Below are positions 17,396 to 25,385 of a DNA stretch of 64,000 nt, one piece after another. The number at the start of each line of letters is the position of its first letter. Positions within the stretch are counted from its first letter, which is position 1. The stretch is from Candidatus Electrothrix aestuarii. Lineage in GTDB: Bacteria > Desulfobacterota > Desulfobulbia > Desulfobulbales > Desulfobulbaceae. The stretch spans positions 3,747,907 to 3,811,906 of the forward strand of contig CP159373.1 of the NCBI GenBank assembly GCA_032595685.2. The letters are read 5' to 3'. The notes under the pieces were generated by a model that had not been told where the DNA came from, did no database searches, and saw only the letters and a list, made by a program, of their open reading frames with translations. Position numbers and translations under genes: made by a program.

Positions 17396-18904
17396 ATGGA
17401 TAATACGAATCAACTCCTTAAGCAGCGACGTGAAAAAGCGGAAACACTGGCCGATGCCGGGGTTAATCTTTTTAGCAACGATTTTAAAAATCCCCAGCCG
17501 GTGAAGGAAATCCTGCCTTTAGCCGAGAGTTTGGAGCCGGAAACCCATGCCCCAGATGAAGTGGTGTACCGGGTGGCTGGTCGCGTTATGTCTTTGCGGA
17601 AGTTTGGTAAGGCTGCTTTTTTTCATGTTCAGGACGAAACCGGACGGATGCAGGTCTATGCCCGCCGGGATCTGCTGGATGAGGAGTTTCAGCTTTTTAA
17701 GAAATGGGATGTGGGCGATATTGTCGGGGTTGAGGGCAAATTGTTCAAGACCAAGACCGGTGAGCCTTCCCTGGAGGCCTCGCACCTGCACATGATCACC
17801 AAGTCTCTGCGTCCTCTGCCGGAGAAATTCCACGGGCTCACTGACGTAGAGACCCGCTATCGCCAGCGTTATGTAGATTTGATTGTCAATCCTGAGGTGC
17901 GGGACACCTTTCGCAAGCGGGTGGAGATTATCCGTTTGATGCGGGAATTCCTCACCGAGCGGGGCTTCATGGAGGTGGAAACCCCGATGATGCAGCCAGT
18001 GCCTGGTGGTGCCACGGCCAAGCCTTTCAAGACCCATCATAATGCCCTGGATATGGATCTTTTTCTCCGTATTGCGCCGGAACTCTATCTCAAGCGTCTC
18101 CTGGTGGGCGGCTTTGAGCGGGTTTTTGAGATCAACCGGAACTTCCGCAATGAGGGCCTTTCCACTCGTCATAACCCAGAATTCACCATGTTGGAGTTCT
18201 ATCAGTCTTATGCTACCTATGAGGATCTGATTGACCTGACCGAGGAGATGATTTCCACCATCGCGACCAAGGTTTGTGGTTCGGCGGAGATTGTTTATCA
18301 GGGCATTCCGGTGAATTTGGCTCCTCCTTGGAAACGCTACACAATGGATGAGGCTCTGGTGGAAGTGGGCGGTATTGACCCTGAGTTGCTCAAGGATGAT
18401 GCCACCATTATGGGGCTGGCTAAGAAGCACGGGATTAAGCTTCAGCCTGATGCTGGTCCGGGAAAGGCCAAGACCGAGCTGTTCGAGCTACTGGTGGAAG
18501 AAAAGCTTATTGATCCCACCTTTATTACGGCCTATCCGGCAGAGGTTTCTCCGCTGGCACGCCGCAATGAGGAAGACCCGAGCATCACTGATCGCTTTGA
18601 GCTGTTCATCACCGGTCGGGAGCTGGCCAATGCTTTTTCCGAGCTGAACGATCCTATTGATCAGCACGAGCGCTTTGCCAAGCAGATTGACGAGCGCGGC
18701 GATGATGAGGAGATTCATCCTGAGCTGGATGCGGATTATGTTCGGGCCTTGGAATACGGGATGCCGGCAGCAGCTGGAGAGGGGATCGGTATTGATCGCC
18801 TGGTGATGCTGCTCACGGATTCGCCGTCCATCCGGGACGTGATTCTCTTTCCCCATCTCAAGGCTGAGGTCCCTGCTGAGCCGAAGAAGAAAAAGAAGAA
18901 GTAA
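17396..18904 (+). CDS. lysS: Lysyl-tRNA synthetase, class II
   Basis: About 502 aa, class II LysRS: an N-terminal OB-fold anticodon-binding domain (R-V-A-G-R-V-M-S-L-R-K-F-G-K-A-A-F) then the catalytic domain with motif 2 in F-R-N-E-G-L-S-T-R-H-N-P-E-F and motif 3 in G-E-G-I-G-I-D-R-L-V-M. It ends in a run of lysines. The ATG at 17396 is used; a GTG at 17387 overlapping the ablB stop is an alternative. It follows ablB by 8 bp, so lysine charging and lysine-derived osmolyte synthesis share a transcript. A diverged copy of its last ~100 bases occurs at 19660-19766. Confidence 0.96.
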   Translation: MDNTNQLLKQRREKAETLADAGVNLFSNDFKNPQPVKEILPLAESLEPETHAPDEVVYRVAGRVMSLRKFGKAAFFHVQDETGRMQVYARRDLLDEEFQLFKKWDVGDIVGVEGKLFKTKTGEPSLEASHLHMITKSLRPLPEKFHGLTDVETRYRQRYVDLIVNPEVRDTFRKRVEIIRLMREFLTERGFMEVETPMMQPVPGGATAKPFKTHHNALDMDLFLRIAPELYLKRLLVGGFERVFEINRNFRNEGLSTRHNPEFTMLEFYQSYATYEDLIDLTEEMISTIATKVCGSAEIVYQGIPVNLAPPWKRYTMDEALVEVGGIDPELLKDDATIMGLAKKHGIKLQPDAGPGKAKTELFELLVEEKLIDPTFITAYPAEVSPLARRNEEDPSITDRFELFITGRELANAFSELNDPIDQHERFAKQIDERGDDEEIHPELDADYVRALEYGMPAAAGEGIGIDRLVMLLTDSPSIRDVILFPHLKAEVPAEPKKKKKK

Positions 18905-18927
18905 GCAGTATTTTCACCTGATCTTAG

Positions 18928-18950
18928 ATCCCTCCTCTTCGGGGAGGGAT
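18928..18950 (+). terminator. Hairpin after lysS
   Basis: ATCCCTCC and GGAGGGAT are perfect 8-bp arms around a 7-base loop, 24 bases past the lysS stop. There is no T tract, so it may stabilise the mRNA 3' end or work as a weak terminator. Confidence 0.45.
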
Positions 18951-19026
18951 AACGTAACACGAAGATTTATCGGGGCTGCTGGTCAGCCAGCCCGACCACT
19001 TTCATATAGCCAGCTTCAATGTCTCA

Positions 19027-19665
19027 ATGAGTGAAGAAAGAACAAAAGAAATAATTGAACTTGTCCGATCCTTTGGTACCCGTTATCTCAACGAGGAACT
19101 GACAGCCTGCACAAGACGATTATGCATTGCATTAGCTCAGAATCGTAAGTTGACAATCACTCGTGGAAAGAAAGAGATTTGGGCTGCTTCAATTGTCTAT
19201 GTGATAGCCCGAGCGAATTTTCTTTTTGATAAGGAAAATGAAAATTTTCTGACCGCTGATGTGATATGTGATTTTTTCGGCACCAATAAGACAACGACTG
19301 CCAATAAGGCCACAGTTATTGAAAAAGCGCTGAATATTTCTCATGCTGACAAGAGGTTCTGTACCGAAGAGATTATCGACTCCCTTTCCTTTGTCATGAC
19401 CAAGGATGGCTTTATTCTTCCGAAAAAAGTAGTAGAGAGCAAGATTGAGTCCTTGGTTGACGAAGTCATTTATGAAATGGCGGACGAGGAGGAATCCAGG
19501 GAAATTGAGCAGTTCATGGCTGAACAGAAAAAACAGGAAGAAGCGGCTGCTCAGGCCAAAAAAGAACGTCGGGCTGAAATAAACCGAGAGATTGCTGAAA
19601 AGAAGAGGAAGAAAAAGGAAGAAGAACAGGTTCAAAAGGTAGGACGACAACTCAAGCTCTGGTGA
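19027..19665 (+). CDS. DUF6398-type protein with lysine-rich coiled-coil tail
   Basis: A 212-aa cytoplasmic protein. Residues ~45-105 look like the DUF6398 domain: a helix with A-S-I-V-Y-V-I-A-R-A-N-F-L-F-D followed by L-T-A-D-V-I-C-D-F-F-G-T-N-K-T-T-T, which resembles a helix-turn-helix. Residues ~160-212 form a highly charged E/K/R coiled coil. Function unknown; DNA binding is possible. Its stop overlaps a diverged lysS 3' fragment, so the gene sits exactly between lysS and a second copy of lysS's tail, which suggests insertion at that place. Confidence 0.7.
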   Translation: MSEERTKEIIELVRSFGTRYLNEELTACTRRLCIALAQNRKLTITRGKKEIWAASIVYVIARANFLFDKENENFLTADVICDFFGTNKTTTANKATVIEKALNISHADKRFCTEEIIDSLSFVMTKDGFILPKKVVESKIESLVDEVIYEMADEEESREIEQFMAEQKKQEEAAAQAKKERRAEINREIAEKKRKKKEEEQVQKVGRQLKLW

Positions 19666-19766
19666 TGTTGCTCATCGATTCACCGTCCATCCTCGACGTG
19701 ATTCTCTTTCCGCATCTGAAGACTGAGGTGGTTGCGGAGACGAAGAAGAAAAAGAAGAAGAGTTGA
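19660..19766 (+). pseudogene. Diverged duplicate of the lysS 3' end
   Basis: This stretch aligns base for base with 18801-18906 (the lysS motif 3 tail through the poly-lysine end and stop), with scattered substitutions. The reading frame is kept: from the ATG at 19665 it encodes M-L-L-I-D-S-P-S-I, then D-V-I-L-F-P-H-L-K and six lysines before a TGA. Because many differences are silent or conservative, the copy seems to come from another lysS allele rather than a recent local duplication. It brackets the DUF6398 gene as a direct repeat. Confidence 0.8.
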
Positions 19767-19792
19767 GCAGGCTCTTCCATTTCACAAATAAA

Positions 19793-19840
19793 GATGATCA
19801 GCCCGGTTTACACCCTGCCGGGCTGATCATGTGTTTTTTT
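19793..19840. terminator. Strong bidirectional terminator
   Basis: TGATCAGCCCGG and its complement CCGGGCTGATCA form a perfect stem around a short loop, followed by seven T on the plus strand. It separates the rightward lysS-DUF6398 region from the leftward CHAT gene, whose stop lies in the T run, so it can end transcripts from both sides. Confidence 0.85.
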
Positions 19841-22800
19841 ATCCCCGCCCTCTCTGCACTTTTCCCTTCATGCTGTTTCGTTTCTGGTTTTTCTTAATGA
19901 GAAAGTTGATATATTCGCTGAAATCCTGGTTGTCCGGCAAGGGATAATTGCGTGGATCGTAGGGCTGGTCACTCGGTTCAATCAGTTCCTCAAAGCGATA
20001 TTGCAAAAAGCGGTAATGGTGCTTTTGCGAGAGCTTCAAGCCTTCCTGGTGGACATCTTCGAATCTCGCATCCCCCATCTGCTGGAGAAATTTGGCGTAA
20101 AAGTAGAGGCACTCTACATGATAGTAACGGATATGCCAGAGATGATCCGCCGCATCTTGGTAGAGTTCATCCGCCTTTTCTGCATCTTCCTCAATAAAGG
20201 CCAGCATCAGGTTTTTCAGCCCTCTGGTGTAGGGGTTGACGATGACCAAGGGGTCTATCACCTTTTTTGGCAGCGGCTCGAGTTTGGCGCGAGTGTAGCT
20301 GGTCTGCATTCGTTCAATGTGATTTTTTTCGTGCAGCTTGGCAAGGTAGACATCAATCCTTTCCAAAGGTAGCTGACCAAGATTGGCCAGTACCTCAAAG
20401 GTAAAGAAATCATCACGACAGGCCTCTGCCAGTTGAGAATTGTATTCGCCAAGATCCAGCAATGCATGTGGATAGACAGGGCTGGGAAAATGCTGTTGAG
20501 TTCCATACCCAGCAGCCCATAGAGCCTCTCCTTCCATTTCATAAATTTCGTAAGCAGACTCTATCAGGAGTTGTTCACTAATTATTGATCTGTCTTTATG
20601 GTCAATCTGATCCAACGGTATTAGGGTTTGAAGTTCAGCAACTGCTTGACTAAATTGACCATTAAAATATTTGGCAGACAGCAAAAAGGAGTGAGCGCAT
20701 TGTTTTTCCTTGCCCTGGAAAATCCCTATTTTGCCAGACAGTTCTTGCGCAAAACTGTTTAGTGAGCAAATATCAGTAAACAAAATCAAGATAAAATAAA
20801 GATATTGAAGTGCCTCCTCAGTATTTATCTCAAATTGATTGAAATTCTTGATGGCTGCGAGAAAGTTTCCCTGCTGACTACTGAATATATCTAGGGCTAC
20901 ACTTTTCTCCTTAAATGTAAATCGTATCTGCATTAACGTAAAGGCCAGTCTGTAGTTATAGGCAAAAGCATTGCGGTACAACGGGGCAATATCCTCCCGC
21001 TGTTTCAGCATGGCCTGGGCAAATCTGCCGATCATAGACTGGAGCTTGAGATGGCCGCCGCTGTTCTCAATCATGGACTTATCGCTCAGGGATTTGACCA
21101 GATGGTCGGTAATCAGCAGGGGCGGGAGTTTTTTCTGCTTTTTGTCCTTGCGGGTCAGCCGCTTGAACTCCTCCAGATCAATGCCGTCCGGGAACAGGGA
21201 AAGCAGCTCAAAGGCGGTCTGCTCCTGTTCGTTCAGACGGCGGTAGGAATAGAGAATAGAGGCGTAAATCGAGTCCATCCGTTCAATATTGCTGTCCGGC
21301 CCGCTGTCGAAGATTTCCAGCTCATCAACACAGACTTTGCTGAACAGTTTCTCTTCCAGCTCCTCCCGGAGCACATCCAAACTTTTGCCTTTGGGCAGAT
21401 GCCCGGTGACCAACTTGATAGCCAACGGGTTGTTGTCCAACTGCCTGCTGAGGATATCCTGGCGCAAAAAGTCCATTTGCTGTTCCGGCACAGGAAATTT
21501 GGTCATAAACAGCTCGGCTGCTTCGTCCGTGGTCAGGCGGCGCATCTGGTGAACTGTCTCGCCCTCCAGCCCCAGCACCTCTCTGGAGGTGACCAACACC
21601 TTGGCATAGTCTGCCATCCTGCTGAGAATCGTCTTGATTTCCTGCTCTTCCTCCAGATAGAGCAGAGGCTCAAAGTTGTCAAAGATGACCAAACGTTCTT
21701 GCTGGTCGTGATGGTCACGAAGATGTTGCCACAGGTCTTCGGCCAGCTCCAGCCCAAAGACCGCAGCGGCCTTGAATTGGAATTGCTTGCTGTCTGTCAC
21801 CGGCTCGCAGTCTATAAAATAAATACCGCCGGGAAACAGTGCCCGGTCAGCCAGAGCCACAGCAATCTTTTTCACGGTGTGCGTCTTGCCGATGCCGCCC
21901 GAGCCCTTGACGGTTAGAAATTTACCCTGATCCAGATCCATTAAAGCACTGCAAATATGCTTCAGGTCATCGCTACGACCTACGAAGCCTTTGAGCTTTT
22001 GCCGGTCAATGCTGTCCGGGAGGTTCGTTCTTTCGTGGTTGAAGTGGCTTTTTCCATTCAGAGCAGAGAGGTGAAAAGCAGCCTTGTTCAGCACCCGACT
22101 TCTGTTGTCACAGTCTATATTCTTCCTGGTGAAGAGTTGATAGAGCACGGTGTTGAGATGGTTCTTGTTCTCAACCGGCAGTACAAAAGTGGGCAGAGTT
22201 AGTCCCGCAGTTGACTTTTCTTCGGGTAATTGATCGACAAAAAGAAAGAGTCCGGCAAGTTGCCTATTGTCGATATTTTCGTCGAGCTGTTTGAAACTGA
22301 TTGTGTCTTTGCAGAGATATTCGTTTTCTATCAGCAGCTTGTTTTTGATAATCTTGCTCAGAATGAGGAGATACGCATCTTTTTGAAGGCGGTTAATATT
22401 TTCAATGTTTAGACACTGCTGTTCAATAGGACAGGACGTCTTTTTCTTGATTTGCTCAATATATGGATTCCAGTTCTGCGGTTCATCCAGCGGGTCGGCG
22501 GAAAGCAAAACAATCTTTTCCGGTGGTTTCGCTTTTACCCGACGTTGCGTCAGGATTGGGGTAAGATGGTCGGGAAGATCGTAGAGTTGCACAGCATTTT
22601 TGCCGAATGCAAAGGCCTGTTCAATGCTCTTGCCAAAGCCCAAAGCGTTGTAAAAACCAGCAGCAAATTCCACGGATGCATCGTCTCCTACGGCTTTTTG
22701 CATCCCAATGACATAGGGAATATGCTGCGAGATAGCCTCAGCCTGAACATGGGAATGACAGGAGTTGAGAAACACGCATTCAACGTGCTCTGCGCACAGC

Positions 22801-23132
22801 GCAAACAGTGACGCCAGGGCATTGGAAGGAACCAGCACGGCTTTGCCTTGTTCATCCTCCACCAGAATTCCTTCTTCTTCACCGTGTCCGCAGAAGTGAA
22901 CAATGTCAGGCTCATGTTCCAGTAACTCACGTTGTAGATCGTGAATTCTGGCTGCCGGGGCCAAGGTTACAGTAAACTGCCTGTTATCTTTTGCTCGACT
23001 CAATTTGTCTTGAATTTCTCGGACTTCTTTGTTGAGTCGCAGACGGCTGGTGTCTTTTGGGTTGGCGGAGAAAATAAGGACTTTTTTGTCTGTATTCATA
23101 CGATCATGGGGAGACTGGTTGCCGTTAAGCAT
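19839..23132 (-). CDS. CHAT protease - STAND NTPase - TPR-like conflict protein
   Basis: A 1097-aa multidomain protein. The N-terminal ~200 residues are a CHAT (caspase-like) peptidase: His83 in H-F-C-G-H-G and Cys125 in L-N-S-C-H-S are the catalytic dyad. Residues ~385-700 are an NB-ARC/STAND ATPase with P-loop G-S-G-G-I-G-K-T near 410, Walker B L-V-I-F-D-N-F, and a T-S-R-E sensor. The rest is helical and repeat-like. Such proteins sense an invader and activate a protease that kills the host cell. An internal ATG at 23099 (MNTDKK) is an alternative start. The C-terminal sensor is not a clear TPR. Confidence 0.85.
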   Translation of the reverse strand: MLNGNQSPHDRMNTDKKVLIFSANPKDTSRLRLNKEVREIQDKLSRAKDNRQFTVTLAPAARIHDLQRELLEHEPDIVHFCGHGEEEGILVEDEQGKAVLVPSNALASLFALCAEHVECVFLNSCHSHVQAEAISQHIPYVIGMQKAVGDDASVEFAAGFYNALGFGKSIEQAFAFGKNAVQLYDLPDHLTPILTQRRVKAKPPEKIVLLSADPLDEPQNWNPYIEQIKKKTSCPIEQQCLNIENINRLQKDAYLLILSKIIKNKLLIENEYLCKDTISFKQLDENIDNRQLAGLFLFVDQLPEEKSTAGLTLPTFVLPVENKNHLNTVLYQLFTRKNIDCDNRSRVLNKAAFHLSALNGKSHFNHERTNLPDSIDRQKLKGFVGRSDDLKHICSALMDLDQGKFLTVKGSGGIGKTHTVKKIAVALADRALFPGGIYFIDCEPVTDSKQFQFKAAAVFGLELAEDLWQHLRDHHDQQERLVIFDNFEPLLYLEEEQEIKTILSRMADYAKVLVTSREVLGLEGETVHQMRRLTTDEAAELFMTKFPVPEQQMDFLRQDILSRQLDNNPLAIKLVTGHLPKGKSLDVLREELEEKLFSKVCVDELEIFDSGPDSNIERMDSIYASILYSYRRLNEQEQTAFELLSLFPDGIDLEEFKRLTRKDKKQKKLPPLLITDHLVKSLSDKSMIENSGGHLKLQSMIGRFAQAMLKQREDIAPLYRNAFAYNYRLAFTLMQIRFTFKEKSVALDIFSSQQGNFLAAIKNFNQFEINTEEALQYLYFILILFTDICSLNSFAQELSGKIGIFQGKEKQCAHSFLLSAKYFNGQFSQAVAELQTLIPLDQIDHKDRSIISEQLLIESAYEIYEMEGEALWAAGYGTQQHFPSPVYPHALLDLGEYNSQLAEACRDDFFTFEVLANLGQLPLERIDVYLAKLHEKNHIERMQTSYTRAKLEPLPKKVIDPLVIVNPYTRGLKNLMLAFIEEDAEKADELYQDAADHLWHIRYYHVECLYFYAKFLQQMGDARFEDVHQEGLKLSQKHHYRFLQYRFEELIEPSDQPYDPRNYPLPDNQDFSEYINFLIKKNQKRNSMKGKVQRGRG

Positions 23133-23379
23133 GAAGGCATGCTTGCTTGGGAGCTAATGATCTGGTACGTGAAAAGGAAAGATCAATCTTAGGAGGGTAT
23201 TGCAGGGATGTCAAGGAAATCGAGTTGATACAGTCAGCACAAGCACTCTGTGAAATATCTTGTCGTCATCAGTGAAACACAGTATCGTTCTTTATATGCC
23301 GTGAGATATGTTCAAAGCGCCAATGAAATAATGAGTTGAGATAAAGCGCACAGAGTCTTCATTGAGAGAAATATTCAGT

Positions 23380-23616
23380 ATGGAAAATACAAACAGTCCA
23401 TCGGAGGAGGAGCTGGATCTTCAACGCAGGCGGCATGATTTCATTTGGTTCCAGAAAGGGGTATTCGAAAAAGGGCGAAAAGAAGAAAAGATAATGATTG
23501 CCAGGAAATCATTGCAGCGAGGTCTGGAGATAGAGGTTATTGCCGAAATTACCGGACTGTCTGTCAGCGAGGTCCAGCTATTGCAGGACTCAATGCAAAA
23601 AAACGAAACCAACTGA
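23380..23616 (+). pseudogene. C-terminal remnant of an Rpn-type nuclease/transposase
   Basis: A 78-aa frame matching only the tail of Rpn (PD-(D/E)XK recombination-promoting nuclease) proteins: P-S-E-E-E-L-D-L-Q-R-R-R-H-D-F at the start, a G-R-K-E-E-K-I-M-I-A-R helix and the closing I-A-E-I-T-G-L-S-V-S-E-V helix-turn-helix-like segment. The nuclease domain that should precede it (about 200 residues) is absent. Probably debris from a multicopy family that is common in such genomes. The short form could still be expressed. Confidence 0.55.
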
Positions 23617-23646
23617 AGCGCATTACAAAGAAGCTCCGCACCCTCT

Positions 23647-23877
23647 ATGAAATTCTTCAACACCGCAGGCCCGGTCAACCTGGAAGACCATTACGCCCTA
23701 CCTCCGCTCTCCCGGCTGGATGAAGATGAACTCTCTTCCTCCTATCAAACAAAAGAAATACTGTTTATAACGGACTCTGTTAATGAATCACTGGCTGTTT
23801 TCTTAAAATTAAGCAGTGACATAGCTCTAGGGAAACCTTTACGATTACATCGTATGACGTTGTGTTGTGGCTGTTAA
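23647..23877 (+). pseudogene. N-terminal remnant of an AAA-ATPase-like protein
   Basis: The first ~29 residues (M-K-F-F-N-T-A-G-P-V-N, H-Y-A-L-P-P-L-S-R-L-D) match the conserved start of a multicopy AAA-ATPase-like family whose P-loop normally follows some 20 residues later. Here the sequence turns unrelated after ~D-E-L and no P-loop is present, so the gene is truncated. It sits 30 bp after the Rpn remnant, so two decayed genes lie side by side. Confidence 0.5.
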
Positions 23878-23936
23878 TTCTTTTTTCTTGACAGATATGT
23901 CTGTTAAGGATGATACTTCATTCGCTGGGCTCCCTC

Positions 23937-25385
23937 TCACTCATCCACCGCGATCTCCTGCAACTTCTCCTGCAAAAGGGCATTCATCTCCACTTCTCCC
24001 TGATCCCTGTCCGGCAGGTAACTACTCTGAAGGTTCTTAAAGAAGCGATCACAAACTCGGCGTTCCTGCTTGGACCAGCTGCTGGTGTACCCCCGTTTTT
24101 CCTCTCCCTCGTTTTCATCCTTTGATGCTCCCTCCGGGTAATCCCGCCGCCCATGCGCCCAGTTGATGACGTGGCTGTAATAGAGCAGGGCGCGGTCAAG
24201 AAGGATATAGAGCAGCTGGACATTAGTTACTGGCCCGACCTGGAGCTTTTGCTGATCCAGCTTCATCCCCAAAAGTCGAGACCCTGTGAGTATCTCCTTG
24301 CCCTTCATAGCTGCTGCCGCCGCACCAAAGGCCCCGCCGATTGCAGTAAAGACTCCAAAGGTGATGCCCGCTGCCAGGGTGTCAAGACCAGCACCCAGAG
24401 CGGCCCCGCTGATGGCACCGGCCATCGTCAACTGGCTGGCGGTCAGACCGAGAAATTGCCAGGTCTTGGCGGCAAAGAGGTCCTGCTGGAGGATGGAATG
24501 GCTGGGCAGTTGCAGGTTAAAGATATTATGCTTGAATAACTTGCGTATCTGTTGGTGCGCTGTGCGCTCCCTCTTGCTGACAAACGCGGTATATTTGTTA
24601 TGAAGCTCCTCTTTCAGCTTCTCTTCATCGGCCCCAGGCGGGCAAGCCACAGATTTATAATAGAGCAGGCTGTCCGAGAGCATGGCAACAATCAGAGCAG
24701 CGGTTTGGCGATTGCGGTTCTGCCAGTCCGCCTGAAAGGCCTGAATGACTGACTCTATAACTCCTTCCAGGTCCTGGTCAATGGCCTTGAGGCTGTTCAG
24801 TAGGGCGATACGTTGCCCATAGGTCGCTTTATTGGCATTGAAGAGGCGAATGGAATTGAAATGCTTGCGGAATTCACTCTGCCAGCCCTCCAGGAAGGAG
24901 CTGTCCTCATCCTTACAGTTGATGATGGCCATGCGTGGCCTGCCGGTGAGGCGGAGGATCTCCATCTCAGCCTTATCGATATTGCGCAGGGGTCTGGAGC
25001 CATCCACTACAAAGATCAGGCCAGCCCCGGCCCCCAGGGGCGCGAGCAAGGCGCAGTCGTCGTGAAAGGCCGGATTGTCACGATGGGCTCGGACAAACTC
25101 GGTAATCAGGTCCCGGTCATCGCCCTGATATTGCTGCATCCAAGCTAAGGTCTTGCGGGGATTCTGGAAGCCAGGGGTGTCTGTGAAACGAATGACCTCT
25201 TTATTATCAATGATCACCGGGAAGGTCCGGCATTCCTTGGTTTCACCCGGCACCGGACTAACTCGGACCGAGTCATCCTCGCTCAGGGTGGAGAGCACCG
25301 AGGACTTACCCTCGTTGGGATGGCCAACAATGGCGAATTCAGGAATAGCGAATTCAGGAACTATTGCTTTTGGAAGGGTACTCAT
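23937..25385 (-). CDS. DUF3482-type GTPase
   Basis: A 482-aa GTPase. The N-terminus has the G1 loop G-H-P-N-E-G-K-S-S-V, G3 D-T-P-G-F and a G4-like N-C-K-D. The C-terminal half contains a hydrophobic Gly/Ala-rich segment (A-G-A-I-S-G-A-A-L-G-A-G) that may insert in the membrane and is typical of DUF3482. It overlaps the DUF2868 gene by 4 bp (ATGA), and the two families occur as a pair. Near the start a 15-base direct repeat doubles the peptide E-F-A-I-P. Probably works at the inner membrane with its partner; process unknown. Confidence 0.88.
   Translation of the reverse strand: MSTLPKAIVPEFAIPEFAIVGHPNEGKSSVLSTLSEDDSVRVSPVPGETKECRTFPVIIDNKEVIRFTDTPGFQNPRKTLAWMQQYQGDDRDLITEFVRAHRDNPAFHDDCALLAPLGAGAGLIFVVDGSRPLRNIDKAEMEILRLTGRPRMAIINCKDEDSSFLEGWQSEFRKHFNSIRLFNANKATYGQRIALLNSLKAIDQDLEGVIESVIQAFQADWQNRNRQTAALIVAMLSDSLLYYKSVACPPGADEEKLKEELHNKYTAFVSKRERTAHQQIRKLFKHNIFNLQLPSHSILQQDLFAAKTWQFLGLTASQLTMAGAISGAALGAGLDTLAAGITFGVFTAIGGAFGAAAAAMKGKEILTGSRLLGMKLDQQKLQVGPVTNVQLLYILLDRALLYYSHVINWAHGRRDYPEGASKDENEGEEKRGYTSSWSKQERRVCDRFFKNLQSSYLPDRDQGEVEMNALLQEKLQEIAVDE

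Noticed and set aside
16470-18430. Two long leftward frames (304 and 303 codons)
   Set aside because: They mirror ablB and lysS, whose protein motifs are beyond doubt; no family resemblance in the mirrored frames.
23887-23925. TTGACA with ACAGA/TCTGT palindrome and GATACT
   Set aside because: Promoter-like on the plus strand, but no gene follows on that strand; at most a relic of the deleted AAA-ATPase region.
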